The notes beneath the pieces are model-generated. The model was not told the DNA's origin. It was given only the letters and a program-made list of their open reading frames with translations, and ran no database searches. Below are positions 1-7,914 of a DNA stretch of 64,000 bases, one piece after another; within the stretch, counting starts at the first letter, position 1, and the number at the start of each line of letters is the position of its first letter. The stretch is taken from the NCBI RefSeq assembly GCF_023156385.1, contig NZ_JAKZAK010000004.1, positions 62,001 through 126,000 of the forward strand, in the 5' to 3' direction. Source of the stretch: Marinobacter xestospongiae. GTDB taxonomy: Bacteria; Pseudomonadota; Gammaproteobacteria; Pseudomonadales; Oleiphilaceae. Position numbers and translations under genes: made by a program.

Positions 1-363
1 GACAGCCTGGATACGATCCAGCAACTCAAGCGCCGCCGTTTGGGCAAACACTTTCTGCTTCTCGCAGCCAGAGCGACACATTTCGTCAATAACGCCGGCA
101 ATCTTCTCGGGCAGATCATTCGCCAATGCCTCTGTGAGCGGCGCGCTCTCAACCCCAAGATCTCCAGCGATTCTCAACGCCCGCCCCGTTAGCGTGGATT
201 CGGCTACCGACTGGAGCTTCTCGCGAACCTCGACTTCAACACGATCTTTTACGAACTCGAGGGCGGCCTCTTCGACCGTCGCTGGCGACAGAAAGGTGAC
301 CGTAAACAGGGCGCCGAACAACAGCACCCCAAGCACTCCCATGACCCTTAATATGATAATCAC
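1..363 (-). CDS. Putative membrane-anchored protein, C-terminus cut by window edge
   Basis: An open frame on the minus strand runs off the left edge with no stop. The chosen start is GTG at 361-363, with an AGGAG about 10 bases upstream. An ATG lies seven codons further in (340-342). The visible ~121 residues begin with a hydrophobic segment (GVLGVLLFGALFTVTFL), then a mostly helical, charged, extracytoplasmic-looking region with a Cys pair (CRSGC). I recognise no family. The next gene upstream (450-668) is also a small membrane protein on the same strand 86 bases away, so the two may be co-transcribed. Function unknown. Confidence 0.55.
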   Translation of the reverse strand, partial: MIIILRVMGVLGVLLFGALFTVTFLSPATVEEAALEFVKDRVEVEVREKLQSVAESTLTGRALRIAGDLGVESAPLTEALANDLPEKIAGVIDEMCRSGCEKQKVFAQTAALELLDRIQAV

Positions 364-449
364 TGCTTCCCTGCTCCTTGCTGCATCTACCCATCATCCC
401 TGAGACCAGTCAGTCGTTACAATGCGATAAGAGCCCGGCGAGAGTCCGA

Positions 450-668
450 TCACCCATCATCACCGTCATCGCCCCCAAACAAATAGCCAATCCCAGCCGG
501 CAGGTATTCCCGACCGACATACATAAAAAACACGCCCACAATCGTCAGCAGGATGGATTCAGGCACGTCGAGCAGATTGTCTTCCGGCGGTATCTGATCC
601 TGAAGGCCAATAGACAGGACTCCCAAAACAGCGAAACAGATACCAAGCCAACCCAGAATCAACTTCAT
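450..668 (-). CDS. Small two-helix membrane protein, unknown function
   Basis: The protein is 72 residues when started at the internal ATG at 668, which follows GGGAGG with seven bases spacing; a start ten codons earlier has no ribosome site. Two hydrophobic segments are visible (LILGWLGICFAVLGVLSIGL and ILLTIVGVFFMYVG), separated by an acidic loop. The tail is acidic (GGDDGDDG). It looks like a small integral inner-membrane protein. No family is recognised. It lies upstream of the truncated membrane gene on the same strand. Confidence 0.55.
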   Translation of the reverse strand: MKLILGWLGICFAVLGVLSIGLQDQIPPEDNLLDVPESILLTIVGVFFMYVGREYLPAGIGYLFGGDDGDDG

Positions 669-805
669 TGGCAGCCTCCCCCCAAAAAAATCAGACACTA
701 TCGCCAGAAACTCTGCATAGATCTTTGAATGATTGCCAATCAGAATCCGTTGAGATATTAAGCCTTACCCGGTCCGATTGGTCGCCGCTCTCTCGCACAT
801 CCACA

Positions 806-1507
806 CTACGGCAAGGTAATCCGGTTGATGGAACCGATCGCCTCCCCCGTCCAGATAAATTCGTAATGGCAGCTCTGGTGTATTCGCCGCACCGACCTGG
901 GCGTGAACAGACCCCAGCAATGCGCACCCGGTCGTCGGACGGCGTGGTATCGGAGGCCGTTTACATCGGACTGCTGCCGGAGGGATCGGCCTGCCGCCTG
1001 GGAGGCCTGGTAGCTGTCAGGGTCATAGATTGGGTCGTCCGGCGGCAGGCTGGTTGCGTCGCAGATGCCGGTGGTCTGGAAGGCACATACCAGGCCGCGA
1101 AACACCAGGCGGTCAAAGGCAAGGTTGTGCACGCCCTGCCAGTAACGCTGCTGGTGATAGGCCACTTCGGCGATGGCGGTCTCCATCGCATCGGCGATGT
1201 AGAGCACACCAAACTGGCCGTCGTTGAATCGACCGCCATCCGGATTGACGTGGGTAAACGGCGCCGTAGCATACGAGCAGCCATCGATACCGAACGGGAT
1301 CTCATCCAGCCGCACCAGGTTGAGGTCGCCCACCTCGGCACGCAGGCGGGGGTTGGTCAGTGCCTGAAGCTGATAGAGCGCCTCAAAGTCGTCAGCATCG
1401 GCAACATCTTCAAACAGGTCGATGGGCGGGAACTTGGAGTTGACCAGGCGGTAGCCGCTGGCCTCTCCGTCCGCCATCCGTGGCAGCGTCGTGTAGTCCG
1501 TCACCAT
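806..1507 (-). CDS. RES-domain toxin (NAD+ phosphorylase/ADP-ribosyltransferase family)
   Basis: This 233-residue protein belongs to the longer RES-domain group, which acts on NAD+ (MbcT-like NAD+ phosphorylase or ParT-like ADP-ribosyltransferase) and is held in check by a partner Xre/DUF2384 antitoxin. Visible family segments are GYRLVNSKFPP near residue 18, FTHVNPDGGRFNDG with Arg93, and IADAMETAIAEVAYH with Glu109 and Glu114. The third hallmark, a Ser in a Y-x-S-V-R segment, reads RYHAVRRPG here, so residue 189 is Ala. The gene overlaps the antitoxin upstream by seven bases (ATGGTGA), so translation is probably coupled. Family assignment is firm; whether it is an active toxin is uncertain. 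Confidence 0.85.
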   Translation of the reverse strand: MVTDYTTLPRMADGEASGYRLVNSKFPPIDLFEDVADADDFEALYQLQALTNPRLRAEVGDLNLVRLDEIPFGIDGCSYATAPFTHVNPDGGRFNDGQFGVLYIADAMETAIAEVAYHQQRYWQGVHNLAFDRLVFRGLVCAFQTTGICDATSLPPDDPIYDPDSYQASQAAGRSLRQQSDVNGLRYHAVRRPGAHCWGLFTPRSVRRIHQSCHYEFIWTGEAIGSINRITLP

Positions 1508-1896
1508 AGCCCTCCGCGCAAGGCGTCAATACGTTTGAAGGTCTCGTAGAGATCGGCGAACTGGCCGGAGCCGATCACCGCCAGCGGCGTGCGACCGTTG
1601 AAATAAGGGTTGTCATTGGGCAACGACATGAACCCGTAAACGTTCTTCGGGTTGTCAAACAGAGTCCGCAGGCTGGCGTGGATATTGAGCACATAGCTGA
1701 GCCGCTCAAGCTGATCCCGTGAAAGGCTGGCACTTTGGGGATTCTGGCGATAGCGGTAGAGGGCCGCCCGGGAGATACCGAGGATGTGCTGAACCTGAGT
1801 GGTGGAGCAGCCCCATTTATCCAGGATGTTGAAGACAACCTTCAGACCGGTGACAGCCTGGCTGTCCCGGGGTTGTTGATTGGCAGCGGAATGCAT
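1501..1896 (-). CDS. Xre/MbcA/ParS-type antitoxin (DUF2384)
   Basis: The protein is 131 residues. An N-terminal helix-turn-helix region (residues ~18-65; the segment TTQVQHILGISRAALYRYRQ is typical) is followed by a C-terminal toxin-binding domain typical of DUF2384, with NPYFNGRTPLAVI and a final LYETFKRIDALRGGLW. It should neutralise the RES protein encoded directly downstream and repress its own promoter. The start ATG follows GAGGTG with a short spacer. The start region faces a promoter at 1923-1952 overlapped by inverted repeats, consistent with autoregulation. Confidence 0.87.
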   Translation of the reverse strand: MHSAANQQPRDSQAVTGLKVVFNILDKWGCSTTQVQHILGISRAALYRYRQNPQSASLSRDQLERLSYVLNIHASLRTLFDNPKNVYGFMSLPNDNPYFNGRTPLAVIGSGQFADLYETFKRIDALRGGLW

Positions 1897-1916
1897 GGTT
1901 CACCTCACGAGGCATT

Positions 1917-1962
1917 TGTCTCATTATGGACATAATGATTACACAATGTCTATCTGAGACAT
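1917..1962 (-). promoter_or_regulatory. Toxin-antitoxin promoter with two operator-like repeats
   Basis: Read on the minus strand, TAGACA (1947-1952) and CATAAT (1923-1928) form a sigma-70 promoter with an 18-base spacer, pointing at the antitoxin. Two inverted repeats overlap it: TGTC-N8-GACA at 1917-1932, which contains the perfect ATTATG/CATAAT pair at 1923-1936, and ATGTCT-N5-AGACAT at 1946-1962. The outer ends also match: TGTCTCA at 1917-1923 pairs with TGAGACA at 1955-1961. The repeats cover -10 and -35 separately, as expected for autorepression by the HTH antitoxin (inference). Confidence 0.7.
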
Positions 1963-2919
1963 CTATGATGTCGCCCCCAACCAGGCGGCACCACGGACAC
2001 CAGACGAATCCCCGTGCGTCGCCACCACAACTGGAGTCTCACACTCTCCGCCAAAAACATACTGCGCCAGTTGCCCCGGCACAGCACGGACCACACCGGA
2101 GATGTTGGAGAGCCCACCTCCCAGCACAATCACATCGGGGTCCAACAGGTTGATGACGCCCGCCAGCCCCCGGGCCAGATGATCCACGTAGGTTGCCATG
2201 GTCGCCTGAGCGCGGGCATCGCCATCTGTCGCGGCGGAAACGATGGCGCGACTGTCACAAACTTCGCCGTGGACCAGGCGATGGCTTGCCGCCAGCCCGG
2301 GGCCAGAGAGGAAGGTTTCGGTGCAACCGAAGCGGCCACAGAAACAGGGGCGCTCCCGGAGGGTGCTCTCCGGCGTCCATGGCAGCGGGTTATGCCCCCA
2401 CTCCCCCGCCACGCCGTTGGGGCCGGTCAGCACCCGGCCATCCACACTGACACCGGCACCACAACCGGTGCCCAGAATAGCCGCAAACACCACCGCAAAA
2501 CCCCGCCCGGCACCGTCGGTGGCCTCAGACAGCGCCAGGCAGTTGGCGTCGTTGGTAACCGCGACAGGTCTCTTGAGCAGAGCCCGCAGGTCGTCCGCCA
2601 GAGGCTGGCCGTTGAGCCAGGTGGAGTTGCCGTTCTTCACCAGCCCCGTCAGGCGGGACACCGAACCGGGAATACCGACCCCCACCGGCAAACCGGAAAC
2701 CCCCGCCTGCCGCTCGGCGTCCGCCACCAGTTCGGCAATCAACGACAGGGTAGCGCCGTAATCACCGGCAGGTGTCGGGCGACGATGGCGAAACCAGGTC
2801 TGACTGTGCTGATCCATCAGGATGACTTCGGTCTTGGTCCCACCCAGATCCACCCCCACCAGCCAGCCGGATTCGCGTTGCGGGTGAGCGCGTGCAGCCG
2901 AACGATTTGACACAGACAT
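1963..2919 (-). CDS. ROK-family sugar kinase (fructokinase/N-acetylglucosamine kinase-like)
   Basis: This cytoplasmic ATP-dependent sugar kinase of the ROK family has 318 residues from the ATG at 2919; a longer reading would need a TTG start without ribosome site. Visible features are the phosphate-binding loop GVDLGGTKTEV near residue 22, the catalytic segment TNDANCLALSE with the ROK Asp, the substrate loop GVAGEWGHNPL and the zinc motif CFCGRFGCTETFLSGPG. The complete zinc motif argues for a functional enzyme such as Mak or NagK rather than a ROK repressor, and there is no N-terminal HTH. The sugar cannot be set from sequence. It stands alone, divergent from the AEC carrier at 2999. Confidence 0.85.
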   Translation of the reverse strand: MSVSNRSAARAHPQRESGWLVGVDLGGTKTEVILMDQHSQTWFRHRRPTPAGDYGATLSLIAELVADAERQAGVSGLPVGVGIPGSVSRLTGLVKNGNSTWLNGQPLADDLRALLKRPVAVTNDANCLALSEATDGAGRGFAVVFAAILGTGCGAGVSVDGRVLTGPNGVAGEWGHNPLPWTPESTLRERPCFCGRFGCTETFLSGPGLAASHRLVHGEVCDSRAIVSAATDGDARAQATMATYVDHLARGLAGVINLLDPDVIVLGGGLSNISGVVRAVPGQLAQYVFGGECETPVVVATHGDSSGVRGAAWLGATS

Positions 2920-2998
2920 ACTCTTAGACCTTGGTTTTCTTTCTAACTCTGCGGAAATTGGCGACAATTACCACCCAATATCTCACCACCGCCGCACT

Positions 2999-3946
2999 AT
3001 GAACCTGACCAGCCTGTTCTTCCATACTCTGGAAACCACCCTGCCCGTCTTTGCCATGGTATTCATGGGTCTGGGACTACGCCGGGCCGGCTGGATCGAC
3101 GCCGCCTTTATCAACACCGCCTCTGCCCTGGTGTTCAAGGCAACCCTGCCCACCCTGGTGTTCCTCAGCATTGTGCAGGCGGACCTCGAAAGCGCATTCA
3201 ACCCGGCTCTGCTGGGCTATTACCTGGTGGCAACGCTGGGGTCGTTCCTGCTTGCCTGGCAGTGGGCCCGCTGGCGTGTCGCCCGGGAGGATCGGGGGGT
3301 CTACGTTCAGGGCGCCTTCCGCGGCAACTGCGGCATCGTCGGCCTGGCACTGGCAGCCAATCTCTACGGCGATTACGGGCTGTCGGCCGGTGGCATCCTG
3401 CTTGGGGCGGTGATCATTTCCTACAACGCCCTGTCGGTGGTGGTGCTGACCACCTATCAGCCAGGCAAACAGGCGAACTGGCGCAGCATCCTCCACGATA
3501 TCCTGCGCAACCCGCTGATTCTGGCGGTGCTGGCAGCCATTCCGGTGGCCTGGTCCGGCGTTACCCTGCCGAACTGGATTGAAATCAGTGGCCAGTATTT
3601 CGCGTCGCTGACCATGCCACTGGCCCTGCTGTGCATTGGCGGCACGCTCTCCCTTCACGCCATCCGCAGTGACAGCCGGGTTGCCTTCAGCGCCAGCGTC
3701 ATGAAAATGGCGGTGCTGCCCGCGCTGGCAACCACCGGCGCCTGGCTGGCCGGGTTTGAAGGTCAGGAACTGGGGCTGATGTTCCTGTTCTTTGCCAGCC
3801 CGACCGCCGCCGCCAGCTTTGTCATGGTCAAGGCACTTGGCGGCAACGACCGACTGGCCGCCAACATTGTTGCCCTCACCACACTGCTGGCCAGCATCAC
3901 CGTCACCGCCGGCATCTTTATCCTCCGGGTGACGGTGGGCGCCTGA
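2999..3946 (+). CDS. AEC-family transporter (auxin efflux carrier family)
   Basis: This 315-residue integral membrane protein has about ten hydrophobic helices in the 5+5 arrangement of the auxin efflux carrier family, separated by a central loop around residues 155-165 (TTYQPGKQANWRS). Bacterial members export or import small carboxylates and related metabolites; the substrate here is unknown. The helix-breaking Asn/Pro segments typical of the family are present (FRGNCGIVGLALAANLYGD, TMPLALLCIGGTL, SPTAAASFVMVKALGGND). No ribosome site is obvious ahead of the ATG, so a leaderless transcript is possible. It ends three bases before the convergent flavin reductase-like gene. Confidence 0.83.
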   Translation: MNLTSLFFHTLETTLPVFAMVFMGLGLRRAGWIDAAFINTASALVFKATLPTLVFLSIVQADLESAFNPALLGYYLVATLGSFLLAWQWARWRVAREDRGVYVQGAFRGNCGIVGLALAANLYGDYGLSAGGILLGAVIISYNALSVVVLTTYQPGKQANWRSILHDILRNPLILAVLAAIPVAWSGVTLPNWIEISGQYFASLTMPLALLCIGGTLSLHAIRSDSRVAFSASVMKMAVLPALATTGAWLAGFEGQELGLMFLFFASPTAAASFVMVKALGGNDRLAANIVALTTLLASITVTAGIFILRVTVGA

Positions 3947-3949
3947 ACG

Positions 3950-4564
3950 CTATTCCGGCCGCGGAATAGTCAACACCTCACCAAAGGTGACGTACTCGCT
4001 GCCGCCCAGCCGGCCAATGGGGTCCACCGTGGCGGCATCCACGGTAAAGCGGCCGTCTTCGGCGAGCTTGGCGGCGGTATCATCAACGTACAGCTGGCGA
4101 ATGCGCCCGAACACCAGCGTCTGCGGCGCGGCGCCAATTTCCTGAATGTCATAGAGTTCGCAGGCCATGGCAATGCGGCAATCTGCCAGCCGGGGTACCG
4201 CAAAGCCGTCGAAGTCCACCAGCTCCAGACCAATTCGGTCCAGCTCCGACTCTCCGTGGGGCAGCCCGCGCGAGGTTTCCGTCATTGCCTGCGCCAGCTC
4301 CCGATGGGCAATGTGCACGGTGAACTGTTTGCGGGCCTCGATGTTGGTGCGGGTATCCTTGAACTCCCCTTCGGGCTTGCGTCCCACAGACAGCATCAGC
4401 AGTGGCGGATTGCTGGTAATGGCCGTGAAGAACGAAAATGGCGCCAGGTTATAGTCGCCATCCGGGTTTTCGCTGAGCACCCAGGCCACCGGGCGGGGAA
4501 TGAGCGTCTGCGTGATGGCGTGATAGATCTGGCGGGAAGGCATGCCCTCAAAATCCATAATCAT
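3950..4564 (-). CDS. Flavin reductase family protein (FMN-binding split barrel)
   Basis: The protein is 204 residues from the ATG at 4564, preceded by GGAG at eight bases; the frame is open further upstream but without a good start. It matches flavin-reductase-like FMN-binding proteins: an N-terminal YHAITQTLIPRPVAWVLSE (the RPVAWV segment is characteristic), then LAPFSFFTAITSNPPLLMLSV and KDTRTNIEARKQFTVHI. Such proteins bind FMN and reduce flavin or serve in small oxidoreductase systems. No partner oxygenase is adjacent, so the physiological role is open. Its neighbours are the convergent AEC carrier and cheR. Confidence 0.85.
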   Translation of the reverse strand: MIMDFEGMPSRQIYHAITQTLIPRPVAWVLSENPDGDYNLAPFSFFTAITSNPPLLMLSVGRKPEGEFKDTRTNIEARKQFTVHIAHRELAQAMTETSRGLPHGESELDRIGLELVDFDGFAVPRLADCRIAMACELYDIQEIGAAPQTLVFGRIRQLYVDDTAAKLAEDGRFTVDAATVDPIGRLGGSEYVTFGEVLTIPRPE

Positions 4565-4654
4565 GGATACACTCCTCAGTACAGGTGAGGCAAGAGGGTA
4601 ACAGGCGGCCGGGCGCCCTGTCCGCAGACACTCGCCCGGCGCCACTGGCAGGCA

Positions 4655-5482
4655 CTATTTCTTGCGGTAGATGATACCGGGCTGGCACTGCACCATTTCG
4701 TACAGGTCCGGCAACCCGTTGAGGGACTCCGACGACCCCAGAATCAGGTAACCGCCAGGGTTCAGGGTGGCGTGGATACGGGTCAGAATGTCCCGCTTGA
4801 GCTCCGCCGAGAAGTAGATCAGAACGTTGCGACAGAACACCACATCAAACTTGCCAAACATGTAGCGCTCCAGCAGGTTGAGCTCCTTGAACTCCACCAT
4901 GCTCTTGATCTGCGGTTTGATCTGCCAGCCACCGTTGGGCGAGGCTGCAAAAAACGCTTTCTGCCGCTCAGGGGACAGCCCGCGACCAATCGCCAGCATC
5001 TCGTACTCCCCCCGCCGGGCCACGTCCAGCACACTCTTGGAGATATCCGTTGCCGTAATGCGAACATCCCGCAACTTGCCTGGCCGCATGCGCCGGTACT
5101 CATCCACCACCATGGCAATGGAATAAGGCTCCTGGCCGGTGGAACAGGCCGCCGACCAGATCCGCAACGACCCCGCCGCTTTGCGTTCGGCAAACTCCGG
5201 CAGCAGCTTCTCATTGAGAATGCGGAATGGGTGGTTGTCGCGGAACCAGAGGGTTTCGTTGGTGGTCATCGCATCGATGACGGTTTCCCTCAGCGAGCTG
5301 CGCCCCGGCCTCTGCATGCGATTAAGCAGATCAGTAATACCAGAGACCTCATGTTCCTCCAGGATGCGACGCAGCCGGCTCTTCACCAGGTATTGCTTGT
5401 TGTCGCCCAGAAGGATGCCGCACGCGTCCTGCAGGAACTTCTTGAAGGCCTCATATTCCTGTGGCGTGATGTCTGCTTTCAT
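4655..5482 (-). CDS. cheR: CheR chemotaxis protein methyltransferase
   Basis: This S-adenosylmethionine-dependent methyltransferase modifies glutamates of chemoreceptors. From the ATG at 5482 it has 275 residues, matching Pseudomonas CheR1; the frame extends to 5524 but family alignment favours the internal start. It has an N-terminal helical CheR domain (FKKFLQDACGILLGDNKQYL) and a SAM-binding domain with RIWSAACSTGQEPYSIAM, followed by DVVFCRNVLIYFS and YLILGSSESL. No tetratricopeptide extension is present. It follows cheV on the same strand, the same order as PA3349-PA3348 in P. aeruginosa, beside flgA, flgM and flgN. Confidence 0.95.
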   Translation of the reverse strand: MKADITPQEYEAFKKFLQDACGILLGDNKQYLVKSRLRRILEEHEVSGITDLLNRMQRPGRSSLRETVIDAMTTNETLWFRDNHPFRILNEKLLPEFAERKAAGSLRIWSAACSTGQEPYSIAMVVDEYRRMRPGKLRDVRITATDISKSVLDVARRGEYEMLAIGRGLSPERQKAFFAASPNGGWQIKPQIKSMVEFKELNLLERYMFGKFDVVFCRNVLIYFSAELKRDILTRIHATLNPGGYLILGSSESLNGLPDLYEMVQCQPGIIYRKK

Positions 5483-5520
5483 TGGTTCTCTTTGCAGTTG
5501 GTTCGGTAAATTCACGGTCA

Positions 5521-6450
5521 TCAAAGGTTATCGATGATGTGCATGACCCGCTCAGCAAGCTCGTCGGGGCTGAACTTCGCCATGAAGTCATCAGCACCCA
5601 CCTTCTCTACCATGGCGCGATTGAACACGCCGCTTAGGGACGTATGGAGCATGATGTACAGGCCGCTCAGTGACGGATCGGCTTTGCAGTTGGTCACCAA
5701 GGTGTAGCCGTCCATCTCGGGCATTTCAACGTCAGATATCATCATCGCCAGGTGATCGGTGACGTTGGAGCCGTCCGCGGTGATCTCCTTGAGGAATTCC
5801 AGCGCTTTCTTGCCATCGTTCTTGGTGATGACTTCCAGACCTACCGCCGTCACGCATCGTTCGATCTGACGCCGGGCGACGGAGGAGTCATCCACCACCA
5901 GCACCGGGCGCAGGCCACCGCGGTCCCGCTCGTTCCGACTCAGGACGTCCTCGGTGACATCTTCTTCCATTGGAGAAACCTCTGAAAGTATCTTTTCTAC
6001 ATCGATGATTTCAATAAGCTTATCGTCGAGTTTTGTTACTGCTGTGAGGTAAACCTCGCGCCCTGCCCCTTTTGGCGGTGGCAGGATATCCTCCCAGTTC
6101 ATGTTGATGATCCGATCCACGCCGGCCACCAGGAAGCCCTGGGTCTTGCGATTGTACTCGGTGATGATCACGAAACTGGTGGGCAGATTTTCTTCCGGTA
6201 CGCCGGGCAGCCCGATGGACATGCCCAGGTCGATGATCGGGATGGTTTCACCGCGGATATGCGCCACCCCCCGAACCACACTGCGACTGTTGGGGATCGC
6301 CGTCATCCGGGGACACTGCAGCACCTCTTTTACCTTGAAGACGTTAATGCCATAGACCTGCCGACCCCGCAGACGGAACAGCAGCAACTCCAGCCTGTTC
6401 TGTCCAACCAGCTGGGTTCGTTGATTCACACTATCCAATACACCTGCCAT
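5521..6450 (-). CDS. cheV: CheV chemotaxis coupling protein (CheW-receiver)
   Basis: CheV joins receptors to the CheA kinase and contains a phosphorylatable receiver. The CheW domain spans residues ~15-160 (RQVYGINVFKVKEVLQ, GVAHIRGETIPIIDL). The receiver spans ~180-305 with the acidic pair Asp187-Asp188, the phosphorylation site Asp240 in ISDVEMPEMDGY, Thr270 and Lys292, so all key residues are intact. The length of 309 is normal. It ends 38 bases before the cheR start and is divergent from flgA. The 187-base gap upstream holds a weak sigma-54-like element (6515-6529) that I do not rely on. Confidence 0.95.
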   Translation of the reverse strand: MAGVLDSVNQRTQLVGQNRLELLLFRLRGRQVYGINVFKVKEVLQCPRMTAIPNSRSVVRGVAHIRGETIPIIDLGMSIGLPGVPEENLPTSFVIITEYNRKTQGFLVAGVDRIINMNWEDILPPPKGAGREVYLTAVTKLDDKLIEIIDVEKILSEVSPMEEDVTEDVLSRNERDRGGLRPVLVVDDSSVARRQIERCVTAVGLEVITKNDGKKALEFLKEITADGSNVTDHLAMMISDVEMPEMDGYTLVTNCKADPSLSGLYIMLHTSLSGVFNRAMVEKVGADDFMAKFSPDELAERVMHIIDNL

Positions 6451-6637
6451 TACCTAGATCTCCCGCGTCTGCTTACCAATCAACCGGCACGGATATTGCC
6501 TGATTACTGTTAACGCCATCATACCGCCAGGAATTTGACCTGGTCTCTGGAAATAACGGCCAAGGGCCGAAAAAGCTGAGCAGTTTCATCCGTAAAACCG
6601 GTAATCGCGCACGATACTTAGAGCATAGGACAATCTG

Positions 6638-7336
6638 ATGCATATGCGCACCATCATTTTGCTGACCCTGGTTCTGGCTGCCACCCCAACGGTGGCGGCG
6701 ACCACCGCCGAGCAGATCCGTCAGGCCGCCAACCGCTTTCTGGGCGAGTTCGCCGAAGAGCTGTCGGCATCGGGCTATGAGGTCCGCTCAGAGGTTGGCC
6801 GGCTCGACCCGCGCCTGGCGCTGGCGCCCTGTGCCGAGCCGCTGGCCGCCAGCTTTACCGGCGACCCCTGGGAGAGCAATCAGCCCACCCTGCAGATGCA
6901 GTGTGAGGGTCAGCGCCCCTGGCGCATGTTCCTGCCGGTGTCGGTGACCATTGAAGGTGAACTGTACAGCGCCACCCAGCCCATCGGCCGTGGCGAGCGT
7001 TTGACCGAATCGATGATCGAGCGCGTCAGCGGCGTGATGAACGCCAGTCGGCGACGCCCGATCACCCAGCTCGAGGATCTTCTCGGCAAAGAAATGACCC
7101 GCTCGATCAACCGTGGCACCGTGCTGACCCCCAATCTGGTGGTTGAGCCGGACGCGGTGCAGCGGGGCGACCATGTTATTATCACCGCCCGCTCCGGCAA
7201 CTTCACGGTCAATTCCCGCGGCAAGGCTCTGGCCAATGGACGCCCGGGCGAGCAGGTCATGGTGGAAAATCTGTCTTCCTCCCGCCGAATTCGGGGACGG
7301 GTTGTCGCCCCGGGTCGGGTGGAAATTCCGATGTAG
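6638..7336 (+). CDS. flgA: FlgA, flagellar basal-body P-ring chaperone
   Basis: FlgA is a periplasmic chaperone for assembly of the FlgI P-ring. The protein is 232 residues with an N-terminal signal peptide (RTIILLTLVLAATPTVAA) and probable cleavage after the alanines near residue 20. The central and C-terminal SAF/ChapFlgA region shows the family segments IGRGERLTESMIERVSG, LLGKEMTRSINRGTVLTPN and ARSGNFTVNSRGKALANG. The start is set by AGGA seven bases before the ATG; a second ATG follows two codons later. It is divergent from cheV and is followed by flgM, which has its own promoter. Confidence 0.94.
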   Translation: MHMRTIILLTLVLAATPTVAATTAEQIRQAANRFLGEFAEELSASGYEVRSEVGRLDPRLALAPCAEPLAASFTGDPWESNQPTLQMQCEGQRPWRMFLPVSVTIEGELYSATQPIGRGERLTESMIERVSGVMNASRRRPITQLEDLLGKEMTRSINRGTVLTPNLVVEPDAVQRGDHVIITARSGNFTVNSRGKALANGRPGEQVMVENLSSSRRIRGRVVAPGRVEIPM

Positions 7337-7492
7337 CGACGACCAGCCGAAGCGGCAAACAATCGCCGCCCGGCAAATAAGAAGCGGCACCCTGTTGCCC
7401 AGACTGAGAGCGATAAGGAGTACAGGCTGGCAGTCGCATTGGCACGTGGAACCTGCGAACATTGCGTGAGATCAAAACATGAAAAAGTTCGC

Positions 7493-7519
7493 TAAAGATT
7501 CATTCCACCCTGCCGATAG
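7493..7519 (+). promoter_or_regulatory. Sigma-28 (FliA) promoter for flgM-flgN
   Basis: TAAA at 7493-7496, a 15-base spacer and GCCGATAG at 7512-7519 match the FliA consensus TAAA-N15-GCCGATAA with a single mismatch at the last base. The element lies about 65 bases before the flgM ATG, inside the 248-base gap after flgA. It implies flagellar class 3 or 4 expression of flgM and flgN independent of flgA. The rest of the gap shows no gene I can support. Confidence 0.85.
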
Positions 7520-7584
7520 ACGAGTAACAGGTAAATTCAGCAGGGCCACGCACTGTGGCCAGACACCGTTAAGCAGGTAACGCC

Positions 7585-7908
7585 ATGTCAGTTGACTTCA
7601 ATGGAATTGGCCCCGGCCAGGTCAACACCCAGAAAACCACGGCCGACAAGACCGGTTCCGCCCCCAAGCAGCCGGCAACTCCCACCGAGCAGGCGCAACA
7701 GACCCAGAATGCGCGCGGCGAGAGTGTGAAACTCAGCAGTCAGGCAAAAGACCTGAAGCAGGTAGAACAGCGCCTCAGTGACTATCCCGAGGTGGACGAC
7801 GAACGCATCGAACAGATCCGTAACGCCCTGGCGGACGGCTCCTACAAAGTCGATGCTCAAAAGCTGGCCCAGAAAATGCTTGATATGGATAAAAGCATTT
7901 TCGGATGA
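7585..7908 (+). CDS. flgM: FlgM, anti-sigma-28 factor
   Basis: FlgM binds and inhibits the flagellar sigma factor FliA until it is secreted through the completed hook-basal body. The protein is 107 residues. Its N-terminal half is low-complexity, Gln/Thr/Pro-rich and probably disordered, as in the family. The C-terminal half holds the sigma-binding helices (VKLSSQAKDLKQVEQRL, then DERIEQIRNALADGSYKVDA and LAQKML). A sigma-28 promoter lies upstream, giving the usual feedback loop. flgN starts six bases after the stop. Confidence 0.93.
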   Translation: MSVDFNGIGPGQVNTQKTTADKTGSAPKQPATPTEQAQQTQNARGESVKLSSQAKDLKQVEQRLSDYPEVDDERIEQIRNALADGSYKVDAQKLAQKMLDMDKSIFG

Positions 7909-7914
7909 TGAATC

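Noticed and set aside
6515..6529. Sigma-54-like TGGCGG-N5-TGGC upstream of cheV on the minus strand
   Set aside because: GG-N10-GC spacing is right but three or more consensus bases differ; too weak to list as a promoter.
6594..6621. Sigma-28-like TAAA...CACGATAC before flgA
   Set aside because: The spacer is 13 rather than 15 bases and the -10 is poor, unlike the clear flgM site.
7480..7584. A short reading frame starting MKKFAKDSF between flgA and flgM
   Set aside because: It overlaps the sigma-28 promoter and has no ribosome site or similarity.
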